Origin: Phyto melanocephala
Lineage: Eukaryota; Arthropoda; Insecta; Diptera; Rhinophoridae
Direction: 5' to 3'
Length of the DNA stretch: 64,000 nucleotides
NCBI GenBank assembly: GCA_941918925.1
Contig: OW799233.1
Location: 178,281,235-178,345,234 of the forward strand
Shown here: piece by piece, positions 24,730-37,100 of the stretch
Position numbering within the stretch: the stretch's first letter is position 1
Layout of the letters: each line of letters starts with the position of its first letter
Notes under the pieces: model-generated
Told to the model about the DNA's origin: nothing
The model's database searches: none
Seen by the model: only the letters and a program-made list of their open reading frames with translations
Program-made: the position numbers and the translations under genes

Positions 24730-26106
24730 TTTCTTTATATTCAATTAATATTATTTTAATAATAATATAAATTTTTTTTTTACTTTTTAATATATAATAA
24801 ATTAAAATTCTTCATAAATACCGGAAAATTAATTTTTTTTTTTGCAAAAACACGGGCAATTATTTTTGACAGTCATATGTTTGACGAGTGTTGTAAAGTT
24901 AACACTTAGAATTTATAAGCAGTTTTAAAGCCAGTATTGGGGGAATAAATAAGTTTTAGCCATGTGCGGGCAAAATAAACACGACAGCCTCTCTTATTTT
25001 TCCTATATTTTTACCACAACAATTAAACATTTTCAAAAATAGAATAATTTCTAGCCTCCATTGTTACTATTTTTAGATATAATGACGGCCGCTTAAAATG
25101 GCGGAAAATAAATTTATATATTTATGGGTCATATCTGATGTTTCAAAATGTGTCTCATTAAATCCCATCGACATTGGTATCTATCATCTGTGTGTCTTAT
25201 AGCCTTTTTACACTTACTCACATCTTAGCGGAATGCGTGGAAGATGTTGAAAATGAAAAAAACTTGTTTACATTTGCAACATCTTTCATCCTTCATCTTC
25301 CATCTGTCATAATATTTATTGTAAATGTTTGCGCAAATAAAAATTTAAAAAATGAATTTAAAAATTCTGTATTACTTGTATTAATTATTGCCCTTGGAGA
25401 GCAATTATTATTACAATATGCAGATTTTGTTAGAGAATGAAGATATTAAGATATTTTATTTTATACGACATATTTCAAGTCCACTCGTTGTATTTATTTT
25501 TTTTTTGTTTTTGGCATTTATAATTTTTTTCTAGTGATGCCATGTAAATTTTTGCAACAATATTTGTTTTTTCTAGTGAAGACACTAAAATAATCGAAAG
25601 ATGTTGAGTGGAACAAAATGATTTAGGAACATATTTAAAAGATGTTGAGATATGTTGACACACAAACACGTACAATTCATATGGGAAGATGTTAACATCT
25701 TGTTGATTTGATGAAAGATGAAAGATGTGAGCAAGTGTAAAAAGGCTATTAATTTCACAAGTGTTAAAGGAGAGCAAGGTCGGTTATTATAAAATATACT
25801 GAAGTCATAATGTAATTTTCTAAGGTGATACGCAGACGGCCAGCATTTTTCGCGTCTCTTTTTTATATGTAGTTTGACTTTATTCTGCACTGAAATCTGT
25901 TTTTATATATAGTGTTTGACATATTTTGTCACGCAAACAGGTAGTCAGCTGGGCTCGCACCACTATCTATTTCTGACTGATGTTTTTCATTAATTTAATG
26001 TTGCCATATGTGTAACAAATACAATTAATTACAGTATATATATTTTTAAAAAAGTTTTAATTTTGTTGTTGTGGCAATATTGTTTTTGTAATTAATTTTA
26101 GCAATT
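24730..26106. promoter_or_regulatory. Shared upstream region of the divergent crotonase pair
   Basis: The 1377 bp between the two start codons must hold both promoters. No TATA or initiator could be fixed by eye. A 550-bp TIR element occupies 25199-25749, leaving about 470 bp on the left and 350 bp on the right. Confidence 0.5.
25199..25749. mobile_element. MITE-like TIR element between the crotonase genes
   Basis: The left end TAGCCTTTTTACACTTACTC plus ACATCTT is matched in inverse by AAGATGTGAGCAAGTGTAAA plus AAGGCTA at the right (one mismatch in about 27). Inner GATGTTGAAAATG-like and CATCTTTCATCCTTCATC segments also pair. The open frames inside (25174-25440 and reverse) are by-products of the element. 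Confidence 0.65.
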
Positions 26107-27208
26107 ATGTTTATCAAAACTTTAGAGATTTTTAGGAAAAATGTAAAACTTACCGGTAATAATAATTTAGTTAAATGTAAGAGATTTTTTATTAACAGTG
26201 CAATATTGAAACAAAATGGTAGGTTTATCAAAAAAAGTTATAAATTACTTTACTAAACCTACGTCTTAACAGAAACTTTTATTGAAGATTCTGTAGTAGT
26301 GGACAAAGATGAACACATCACTTTAATTGGCTTGAACAGGACAAAGCAGCGTAATGCCATAAATTTTGATACTGCCGAAAGATTATCTATAGCTATAAGT
26401 GAATTTGAGGCGGATCAAAGTTCTCCCGTCGCCGTTCTTTATGGTGTAGGTGGTTCATTTTGTACCGGATACGATATACGAGAACTGGAGTCTCAGTGTG
26501 AAAAAGGAAGCCTAGACTTTTTATTACGTCATGAAGGTTCAGTGGGACCAACCCGTCGACATTCTAGCAAAGTTATTGTATGTGGTATTAGTGGATTTTG
26601 TGTGGCCAGTGGCTTGGAGTTGGCTTTAATGTGTGATTTAAGAGTAATGGAGGAGACAGCCATATTGGGTTTCTTTAACAGGCGTTTTGGTGTGCCTATA
26701 AGTGATGGTGGTACAGTGCGTTTAGCTTCCACAGTGGGTCATTCTAGAGCATTAGATCTCTTAATAAGTGGACGTCGCATAACAGGCAAAGAAGCTTTAG
26801 AAATTGGCTTAGTAAATCGTTTAGTGGCAACGGGTACTGCCTTGGGGCAAGCAGTTAATTTGGCGTTTTCCATAGCCAAATTTCCACAAGCTTCTATAGT
26901 ACATGACCGTAATGCACTCTATACAAACGCCTATACACGGCATAATTTTCGAGCAGCAATGCAAACTGAAGTAATGAACACTTCTAGGGAAATTGTCGAT
27001 GAACTTAAGGAAGGGGTACAACGTTTTAGGAAATGTAAGTTTTTAGATTTCGCTAAAAAATGTAAGACTTATTGTAATACATAAACTTATTTTAGCTGAA
27101 GGTAAAGGTTCTAAAATAGAGTCGTTTCAAGTGAAACCCAAACCTATACCGGAATGGGAAAAGTCAGAAATTGAACATGAAAATAAAACTACGAAAACGA
27201 ACCATTAA
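26107..27208 (+). CDS. Crotonase-superfamily protein (enoyl-CoA hydratase-like), 328 aa, paralogue
   Basis: Exons 26107-26218, 26273-27034, 27096-27208. The N-terminus (MFIKTLEIFRKNVKL, later KCKRFFINSAIL) is basic and looks mitochondrial. Motifs: GVGGSFCTGYDI (oxyanion hole), VCGISGFCVASGLELALMCD, ILGFFNRRFGVPISDGGTVR. It aligns without large gaps to the neighbour on the other strand and shares both intron positions and phases (phase 1 after the leader, phase 1 after the helical tail), so the two arose by duplication. The C-terminus is short and lacks the Lys/Glu tail of the partner. The second catalytic Glu position is again Asn in FFNRRFG. AATAAA at 27229-27234 lies 21 bases after the stop, and another at 27376-27381. 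Donor of intron 1 is GTAGGT, weaker than the others. Confidence 0.88.
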
Positions 27209-27228
27209 TGCACATCATCTGAAAAGCG

Positions 27229-27234
27229 AATAAA
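27229..27234 (+). terminator. Poly(A) signal of the second crotonase gene
   Basis: AATAAA 21 bases past the TAA stop; a second AATAAA lies at 27376-27381. Either could serve. Confidence 0.5.
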
Positions 27235-27561
27235 CACGATTTTTTGAAAAACAGTTTATCATTAGCTTAATATATATGATTTATTTTTGTAAAATGCCGC
27301 TTCTTTAGTATTTATTAATATGATCTTAGAAAATTAAAAAAAATTATACAATTTAGCCTTAACAACTTTAAAAATAATAAATATCTCCCAATAATGAACA
27401 TTTATTCTGATTCTGAAGAAATTATATCCACCTTTGTCCACAGTCCGGACTTTACCATACGACCTCAGTGCGTTTGCCTTAGTTGATAAGATTAATTTGC
27501 ACTAAATTTACTAACGATTAGGACCGAAATCTAACATCTCCCGTTACCATTCAATGATAAA

Positions 27562-28282
27562 ACAAGTAAGAGCGCTATATTCGGCCGTGCCGAATCTTAT
27601 ATACCCTTCACAACGTGTAGTCATGCAATAACAGTAGTTTGTATCACCAATGAAATACGTACATACATATATAAAAACATCCCATTGTAAAATTAAAAAT
27701 TAACGTATGTATGTTAAAAAAAAATAAAAAAAAAATAATTAAAATATAAATAATAAATATAAAACAAAAAAAAAATAAATTAAAAAAAAATAATAAAAAT
27801 ATAAATAATATATTAAATAAAAAAAAAATTAAAAAAAATATAACAAAATAAAAAAAAAATGTTTTTGGCTCAGCTGGGATCGTGGGATCGAGCCACGTTT
27901 ACTTTAACCAATATACAAGTTTGTATGTATGTATGTTGTTGCTGTAATGTTGTTTTTGTGAAAAAAAGTTGAGGTGGTCGTGGATTTTTGCTCATATCTC
28001 AGTTGTTTATGAACTGATGTTTCTGATTTTCAATACCGATCTACTCCCGAATATTTCTGATATTTTAATACCTCAACCGGGTCCAAGCGATTTCGGGGGG
28101 CTTCAAAAAGTTGATTTCAACATACACACGGACAGACGGACAGACTGACAGAGCTTAATCGACTCCCCTATTCATAAGCTCATAGAAAATATATACTTTA
28201 TGGGGTTGGAAATGAAAATTGTAGAAATTTCACACGGTATGACAAACCTATATATACCCTTTTTCACTGTGTGAAGGGTATA
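27562..28282 (-). mobile_element. mini-me/DINE-1-like element, reversed
   Basis: Reads in reverse: ACAAGTAAGAGCGCTATATT and CGGCCGTGCCGAATCTTATA at the left; CAGACTGACAGAGCTTAATC and TGTGTGAAGGGTATA at the right, with an A-rich block in the middle. Same subfamily as 8171-9036. Confidence 0.75.
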
Positions 28283-31123
28283 ATAAAAAATAAACTTGTT
28301 TTGCTTGCTAAATTATATTGTAATTTTTTAAAATTGTTTATTTTTCAGAAGCCTTAAATGATTTAAAAAATTACTCCCTATACAGTGGTTAAATAAATTT
28401 AGAATTGTTACGATTTTAATTTAATACTTTCCACTGTTGAGTGAAAAAAATGAAAACCAAGTTTTTTTTTTTTTTGGTATTGAAATAAGATAAATTTTAT
28501 TCAAATATTGCACTTTAGATTTGGTTTTTATTAAAATTACAAAAAAAAAATAATTAAAATTAGAATAGTAAGAAGAAAAAATGGAACGGAGTTTCTTTCT
28601 TTGTTGTTATTCTTATTTGTTTTACTCTTAAAAATTACATGAAGCTAAACGATTTTAAAATTAAATTAAAATAATGTTTAAAACATTCTTATAACACTCT
28701 ATTTTAATATCATAAGAATACGATAAGAATTAATAGGAATTTATCAAAATACAAATTTGTTTTTTTTTGTCCGATTAAAGATTTTTTGATTAATAAAACT
28801 TTTAGCTATTTAAAGATTCACTTACATGCACATGCACATACACGTTTAAAAAAGCACAGCATAATAATTGTTTTATAACTACATATTTTATATAATTATG
28901 TACTAATAATAAATAAATAAATAAAAACGTTAAGCTTAATTAATATTCATATTTGGTTGTATTAACATTTTTAGTATTAAATACAACATAAATTAAAAAT
29001 AAAATCAATTACATATTGCACACCTAAAATCGTTTAGTTTTTTAAAATGTTTTCTTATTTGGTTATTTATCTTGGTTCTACTTAAAGTAATACAAATTAT
29101 ATTTTAATATTGTTGTGTGTGTGTGTGTGTGTGTGTTACTTGTTGTATTTTTTTAACACCATTTTTGTAGCCTATACCAACACTAGTTGAGTAGAACTCG
29201 GTTCGTTCTGGAGTGAATTATTGTTACAAACACCAGTAATGGTGTCACAGTAACACAGTAAATCTGTGTGTCATTCTGTGTGTAACACCAATAAATATTT
29301 ATCTAAAATGTAACAAAGTTCGAAAACTTATTTTGTTTATTTTATTAAAGATTTCTTATAAATTTGAAAACAATTTTAAACATATTAGTTTTTAGTAGTT
29401 GAAAAGCGTTATGTGGTGATACCTAATATGATGATGTAAATTTTATTAAAGGGACTTTATTAAAAAACTTAAGTCTTTTTATTTTTTTATTCTTAGATTA
29501 TCGTCTGAACCCAACAATAAATGCCAATAAATAAATTTTATATAAATTCTATATGAATTTAAAATCTTTTTTTAATTAACGGCCATATCATATCATGATT
29601 AATTTTTGAATTTATTTGAATTATAGGAAAAGGGCTTGAAAATTCAATATCTATTGGGGGTTAAGTTTTTATTGTAAAAAGTTTTGGATAATCAATTTAG
29701 TATTATAAAATATAACTTCATTCCTTTAATTACAAATGTTTTGTTGTATATAATAATGAATTTAATACTTTACTGAAAACTTTATTTGTAATCAAATAGT
29801 TATTGCTCTTGTTTTTTAATTAAAAAAGAAAATTTTTCCAAATGTTTAGAAATATACGTTTTTTGATTGAATAATAAATTAAATAAAATAATCACTTGTT
29901 TACTACTTTTTTTAATTGTATTTTTAATTCACTGGATTGAGTTTGTTTATACAAAATTCAATGTAAAACGTAAACAATCCGGTAAAGTCGAGTAAAAACT
30001 TTTAGTAATTAACGAATCAACCTTAATTCTTATCAAAGAAACCACATGCGACTTATAAATCGGCAATGCATTCACTTGTTCACGCATTTTCATATTTTTA
30101 GTAAAAATTGCTCTAAAATATTTCGTTTGTATCTAATATAAAAATTCGCGGTTTCTTATCGCAATCGATATTAATATGCGAAATGCGATTTTCGGCATAC
30201 GAACGTATATTTATTTTAAACGTTTTACAGCAGTCAACTACTTACTACAGTAAAGCATCTACCATTTTCCAATTTATAAAAAAATCTCGAAATTAATTTT
30301 ATGATTATGCAATTTTTTAAAGGACATTTTTAATAAATTCTCTTTTTTTAGGAATTTTCCAGTCAATTTTGTGTTACCAAAAATTAACAAAACAAAAACA
30401 ATGCAAACATTTTGCAGCTAGTGAAGGGTATTTAAAATTCAGCAAGGCCGAATGTTACACCGTTTTTGTTGTTGTGAATTTTGTACAACTTACGACTTTT
30501 ACGGCAGGTTGTAAATTGCACAATCAAATTAGAGTTAAAGTTGACAGTTTTTAAAATTTATCTAATGGCTTCAATCACGATATTTAAAGTAGATATTTTC
30601 TAAAAAAAATTGCATGCTTATCGAAAATGGTGTATTTTTACAACAAAATCCTTTTACATACACATATGTATGTATATATTTTTGTATGTGTACGTAAGTA
30701 AGTACATACATATTCGTATTTAATGCATTTCACTATAATTTAAATATATTAATCTAAAAGTGTGTGTCTGTGTATATGTATTTATTTATGTTTATGTACA
30801 TCGTTTTTATGTAAATTATTTGAATTATTCCTATAAGTGTGTATGGTGTATAAAGTATTTTTTTGTTCAGTTTTTAGAATCATAAGCTACAACCTACATA
30901 AGTTGATTATTCATTCATTCATTTATTTTTTTTTGTTCTTTGTTAAGATTTACTCCCATTCTCATAATCAATATTTGATTATATCAAAGGTTTATCATAC
31001 AAAAATTGTATTAACCTTTGATAAACGAAAAAAAAAAAAAATTGATTACGACTATGTTCGTTCGTTTGCATGTTTGTATTATGTTCTCTTCTTCATAAAT
31101 CTGTACATTAAAAAAGAGAACAA
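28283..31123. other. Intergenic DNA and probable 3' UTR of the Tubby-like gene
   Basis: AT-rich with a (GT)12 microsatellite at 29114-29137 and a short mini-me relic at about 30420-30466 (GTGAAGGGTATTTAAAATTC, AAGGCCGAATGTTACACCG). TTTATT near 30925 would be a minus-strand poly(A) signal about 200 bases past the Tubby-like stop. No gene is seen. Confidence 0.45.
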
Positions 31124-34100
31124 TTATTTTAAGCGTTGCGTTACATTGGCTAAAGCCACAGCAAAAGCTTGCAATGCTGAAAACGGATATTGAAAATCTA
31201 AGGTATAGGCATTGCCATCAATTCGACCAAATTGCATAACCTGCTGAAAAAATAGAATTTAAACATTTCTGCATAAGTAAACGTTTTTCTTGATTTAATG
31301 TGGAAAAGAAAATTACCTGCTTTCCACGGAATTCAATTTGGAAATTTTTAGCCGACTCTTGTGTTACTCGTCCACCAAAGTCTAACTGATACACTTGACT
31401 CATTTCATTCCACATGGGTGCTTTATTGTGCATAACAAACTCTCGACGTAAGGGCGCTGGATTGTTGCAATTCGACGAGCCATTCGGTTCTATTCTTCCA
31501 CGTTTAAGCTAAAATTGTAAAATGTTTTATTTTTTTTTTTATAAAGAGAAATTTGACCCAAAATATTTACTTACCTTCTGCCTGAGTTGGGCTTTTTGAA
31601 ATGTCTCTAAATCACGATATTGTTTGTTGCAGCCGTTATTTATATTTTCCTCACCGGAACCATTTGTTCCATTGGCCTCGTCATCCGAACTATCTATAAT
31701 GTTTTGTTTTTTTCGTTGGCGTCTATTTAAAAGGGGTGAATTTAAAATATTACGTATGGGTGAGTTGCTTTGGTAGCGTTTATTTTTTTTGCTGCTGGCC
31801 GGCGAGGCAGGTGAACTACGTGGCAATCGCTGAGGTGAAGAGGGTGGTGTTAAACGGCCCTCATCGAGATCTCTTAATCTACTTATTATATTCTCTAAAG
31901 TGGTAAGAGCCTTGGTAATAAATGAGAAATCAATTAAAAAAAGGATTTTTAATAAGTATTTTTTTTTAAACCTGTACCTGAGTGTGCAGTGAAACAGAGG
32001 CTCTTGATTCTACCGGGGTAGCTTCTACGGCCACCTCATTGCGGCCATCAGTTAAACGCTGTTGTCCTTTGTCATTCGAAGACTGTTGTTTGCCTTCGCT
32101 GGTGTTAGTAGGCTGCTTTGTTTCCTTGCGCCTCCAACGTCCTTCCGTTAATTGTTTATATAGATTAAAGCCATGCTCATTACGCCGTCCCAACGTTGGG
32201 GAAGAGGTATCTGTTGAGTTGCGATTTCCAAAGCGATGTTTGCGTGTAAATAAAGGACTATCCGTGAAACTAGTGATAACATCAATTCTTCGCTTGGGCA
32301 AACTATTTGAAGATTTTTTGTTAAGCGATTCACTCTCACTGGTCACCTCTTTGCTGGAGTTGGTCTCTATGTCCAATTTAATAATTTCATCGCTTGAAGA
32401 GGACGATGATTTGCAACGTTTACAATCGTCACTTGAGTTTAAAACATTAGTGCACGTAAAACATGTTGTTTTTGCGGACGTTGTAGTTGCTGTTGAAGAT
32501 TCTTTAATTTCGTGCAGTTTATCAAATTGTTTGCTGTTCGTTTTAGTTTGGACTGATAATAAATCGCAGGAATCTAAACTCTTTGATTTGCCCGTAAATA
32601 GCAGTTTTGGTTTATGTGAGTCCTTAAGAAAAGTATACATGTTAGTCGAAATGAAAGAAGAATAAAAGTTTTAATATTTTACTTACCTCTTGTGGTGTCT
32701 TCTTTTTGCGATTAGCTTTACGATTATCCACTAGTATTAATCGCTTGTTAGGAGCTTCTTTACGCAAAGCTGTTAGTGCCTCATCCGAGGGCGTAATGGC
32801 TACCGAATCCAAATATCCGACACTACAACTACGTGTTATAACATCTGGTATGACTGGTGCTATTGATACCACTGTGGGGATCCTTTTCATCGGGTTTTCT
32901 ACCACTGCTATGGGTGAAGGTGTTACAGCGGCCGCCCCAACTGCCGGCTGTACTATGGGCGATTGCGTTTCATCGTCAATGTAAAGTATGTTCCCCTTTT
33001 TCGAAGTTGATGCCACTTGACTGGACTTTAATTTTGTGGCATCCATTCTTTCTAAATTTAAGTTGAGATTAAGAGGCACTGGATTGACGTGACTATTAGC
33101 TGATCGTATAGATTCTGACATGAGAGCATTTTTAACCTGAACGACATTGTTGGAATAGTCATTATTGCTAGAATAAGACATAAGCGTAGTTTGGCCAGCT
33201 GCAGAAACGGCCGGACGTTCGAATATAATATCAGAAGGAGCTACAGCATTTTTGGGAGATTGCAATGTTGGGACGGAACCATCGTTGAACAATGGAGATA
33301 TGGCATGACGTGATTGACCACAAGCACCTCCATTTGAACGTGAATAGCTGGAGGTGATGGTCTTGGGACGTAATACTTTGTGATTATTTAAATTGCCATG
33401 CATAATAGCTGAGGCCGAGGTGGAGGGTTGCGCTTCCGGTGATTCGCTAGTTGAATCATCATCATAAGATTCTGCTTTTGCTAAAGGACTTTTGCCTGGT
33501 ACACCTGACATTTGATTGCCATTCGATGAATTTCTGTGTCTCGACAGCAAGCGATTTGGTCTAGGTGACATGGGTGCTATTGGTGGTGCAATTTCATTAA
33601 GTTTTCTGTTCACAACATTTACTCCTCCTACCCCAACGCTTACACTACCGCCACCTCCCGCACCGACCGCTTTTGCTATTTCTGTGGCCTTTGTCGTAGT
33701 TTGTGATCTCATTGCCGCCGTATTATTAACCATATTCTCATCTTCGTCTTCGGAAAATATATTTGGATTAAAGCTTGGATCTGGTCCAAGAGGAAAATCA
33801 TCTCCTAACTCGGTTATTACTAGTGTCATTTGTCGTGGTTGCAAGTGCAGCAGGGACGTTTTGTAGATAACTTGGCCTAAGTTTGCCGGGACGGTTTTGG
33901 CAAGTCCATGTATTTTAAATTTGGTACCCCAAATATTTGAGGTGACCTCAACCAATTTTACTTCCTAAATAAAAAAAAAATAAAAATAAAAACAAATTTT
34001 CACAAGGAAAAAGTCTCAGAGTAAAACTAACCTCCGGTAATGTATCCACATAAGCGAGTTCATCTAAAGAATCACCATTATCACTACCGGTAGTTAAAGT

Positions 34101-37100
34101 GTTTCTATCATTATTTGAGCCATGACGTTTTTGCTGGCGTATCCTTCGTTTACGTGGCGTATGCGGTGATCCGCGCAAACGATCATCGTATTCACTATCC
34201 GAAGAATCGGTACGACTTTTTGCTGTGGTGCTAGTCGACTGACTCGACGAGGATGAACTTTTCGAACTTGGAGAATGATGGAAAATGTCTGATGAGTCTG
34301 TAATAAAACAAAGCTTACTGTAATCAAAAGAACTAACGAAACAGTGAAATATTCATTTACCATTCACTTGTGGATCGAATATAACAAATTCTGGACGTAT
34401 TTTAGAAGTTCTTTTGCCTTTCAGCAATGGCACAAGGCCCCCTAGATATTCCAAGTATAGAGTATAACAGGTACCAGAACTAATATTAGAATCATCGTCA
34501 TGACGTATCATGGTGCAATGCAAGCGCGTCGAACATAATGGCGGTCGAGAAACAAACTCTCTAAGGGATTTTAAATCAGGTACACAGCACTGCAGTAAAA
34601 AATACTTTTAAACAAACTCAAACTTTTTAAATTTCGATTACTAAACACTTACTCGAATAGTTTGAGCAAATAAATTGCTAATGAGAGTCTTAATTCTTGA
34701 AGGCAAAGGCAACAATGGCAATAACGTTTCCGAACCTATACTGGCTTGTATTTGCAGACGACATAGTAACTGCAGCGAGGCCACACGTCTTGACACCCAT
34801 GCTATATGAACCTGAGTCCCCGTAGCAATAAACAAACGCTTATCATTGTGGCCCCAAGTTAAAGCCGAAACCGGTGCCGTTGTATTCGGTATGTGGGCCT
34901 GATAAAGTAATGCTCCTGTTTCTGTGTAAAATTTCAACACATTCTCATACACAGTACCGTTAAGAGGATCGCTCAAGTTGACAGTTTTGTGGGAAGTACC
35001 GGCAACAGCCAAAAGTTCACGAGAATTGCTCCATTCCATAACCATACCCAAAGCACCATCTAGACCGGTATTGATATGTGAGGGCGAAACATCATCGAAA
35101 GATTTGAGTAGGTAAATAAAGCCATTTTCAAAGCTGACAGCCAAAACAAACGAACGTTTAGCTTGAATAAAGAGAATTTCGTTAAAACTTTGAAAAAAAA
35201 AATCATTAAAAATGTTAAAGCCTACCGGCATTCGTAACACCTGGCTCCGATTCTTCGCCCTCTTCCATTTTGAACTTCTCGCAAGACCAAGACATAGATG
35301 TAATACCCACATCATTGCACAATTGAACCTGCGAAACCATAGCACCATGAACATCCATAACTATAACCTGACCCTGAGTAGTTCCAAAATACACCTGCTG
35401 ATCGTCAGGTGTCCAAATGCCACATGTTATAGTTGATTCCAAATTCAACATGGACGACCAATAACGCTGACCCGCTACTGAACCCACCAGCACGAAACCA
35501 TCTTGATAGCAAATAAGAGCCATACGACCATCATGGGACCACGAGAAATGTGTTACCGGTGTATTGCGATCATTTATGAGCTCTATAGACCATCTACCTT
35601 CGTATTTAATCCATACAAATATAATACCAGAACTATCACAGGAGGCCAATTTCTGATATGGCTCATTCCATTTGACAAGGATAACCTTGAGTACAAAGAA
35701 AACAAATTTTCAATATTAGGTTTTTAAGTATCTATTTATGTGTGTGTGTGTGTGTGTGTGTATATGTGCGTGTATGTGAGTTGTGTGTTATTGTTTTGCA
35801 AGTCTTACGTCAGATCTATGTCCTCTTAAATTGTAGTTTGTACGTAAAGGATATTCAACATTTTTGCGACAATGAGACGTTGTAAACGTTACACCAACAA
35901 TCCCCCGCACATTACCCGTTGCCAGCCAGCCTTCCTGATAATAATTGGTACGATTTAACTTCCAGCCATCATCCTTGAAATAAAAAAAATTGTTTTCATT
36001 AATACATACATATATTTTCATGGCATTATCTTGTTGTTTTAAGTAAAATTGCTAATTAGCATAAGTATTTGCATACCAACTTTATAATATTTTTTTCTTG
36101 CATAATGTTAAAAATATCTTCTTTAAAACTGTGCACGTTCGTATGCATTTGCTTTTAAAAATCCTGATCCTTGTGGGAACGCTTGTTTGGACTATTTTAC
36201 ATCTGCTGATTTAAATAGGCTATCAATGCTAACTTGCCATAATTGGATTTATTTAATAACGCCTACAAAGTTTGGTATTAAAAAAAACGTTTTATCGTCA
36301 TTAAAGCATGGTGGGAGTTTAGTGATGGTGCACCCCTACACCTAATGAATGAAACTGGTTACTGTAATATTTTGATGAGAAATTACAGCCAAAAGTGGAG
36401 GAAGTAATCTTAGATCGAAAATGAATACACATACATATGTAAAAATATGTAAACGAATGGTTGTCGTGTCACACCACAAAACTGCTGTTACAGTCAACGG
36501 ACCAAAATCCTTTTAAGCATCTCTGGAAAACAATTGGAAAAAGAATCATATCTATCTTAGACTCTCTTAAGGAAATATTACAGAAAAAGTTGGCAAACAT
36601 TTCCATGGAAGTAGTATATGAATTAGTAGCCCAAAAGTTTAAAAACAGTTCTCAAAGCAAAAGAAAATAAAACAATATTTAAATCATAACATGAGCGGTG
36701 GACCGGTGAAGTCATTGAAGTCATGAAAACATTAAAGTCAACAGTAGTTTAGAGGCAGGATTATTCAGTTTTTCGTACCTCAAATTGAAGGCATTGCAGA
36801 CATGTGGTTAAAGCAAGATGCTACCACATAAATATACAAAACAATAAAATGTAATTGAAAGGACGAAAATACAAAAGTCAAACTAAAAAAAGTGATTTTA
36901 GAAAATAAAAGTGTGTTTACAAATAGCTTACAAACTCTCGGAAAAACAGATTTAGTTGAAATGAAAATAAATTAAATGAACACTAAAATTGTGAAAGAGG
37001 CACCATATCGGGTTCCAGAACCAAAGAAAATTATAATTGCAAATATGATTCCAGACCTTTTAGATCAGAAGTGGGATCGGAACTGAATATTAATCGATAG

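Noticed and set aside
25174..25440. 88-codon frame with hydrophobic segments
   Set aside because: Covers the left half of the TIR element at 25199-25749; no splice or family support.
30369..30554. 61-codon plus-strand frame
   Set aside because: Includes a mini-me relic; no other evidence of coding.
31982..32665. 227-codon plus-strand open frame
   Set aside because: It is the antisense shadow of Tusp exon 8; all of its content follows from that coding strand.
33516..33866. 116-codon plus-strand frame opposite Tusp
   Set aside because: Antisense of the large Tusp exon 7; Pro/Thr-rich only because the sense strand is Gly/Ser-rich.
36042..36148. Possible Tusp first exon ([13 protein letters not shown]) with GTATGC donor
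   Set aside because: Does not match the conserved start of the family, whereas the exon at 63224-63319 does and fits the phase.
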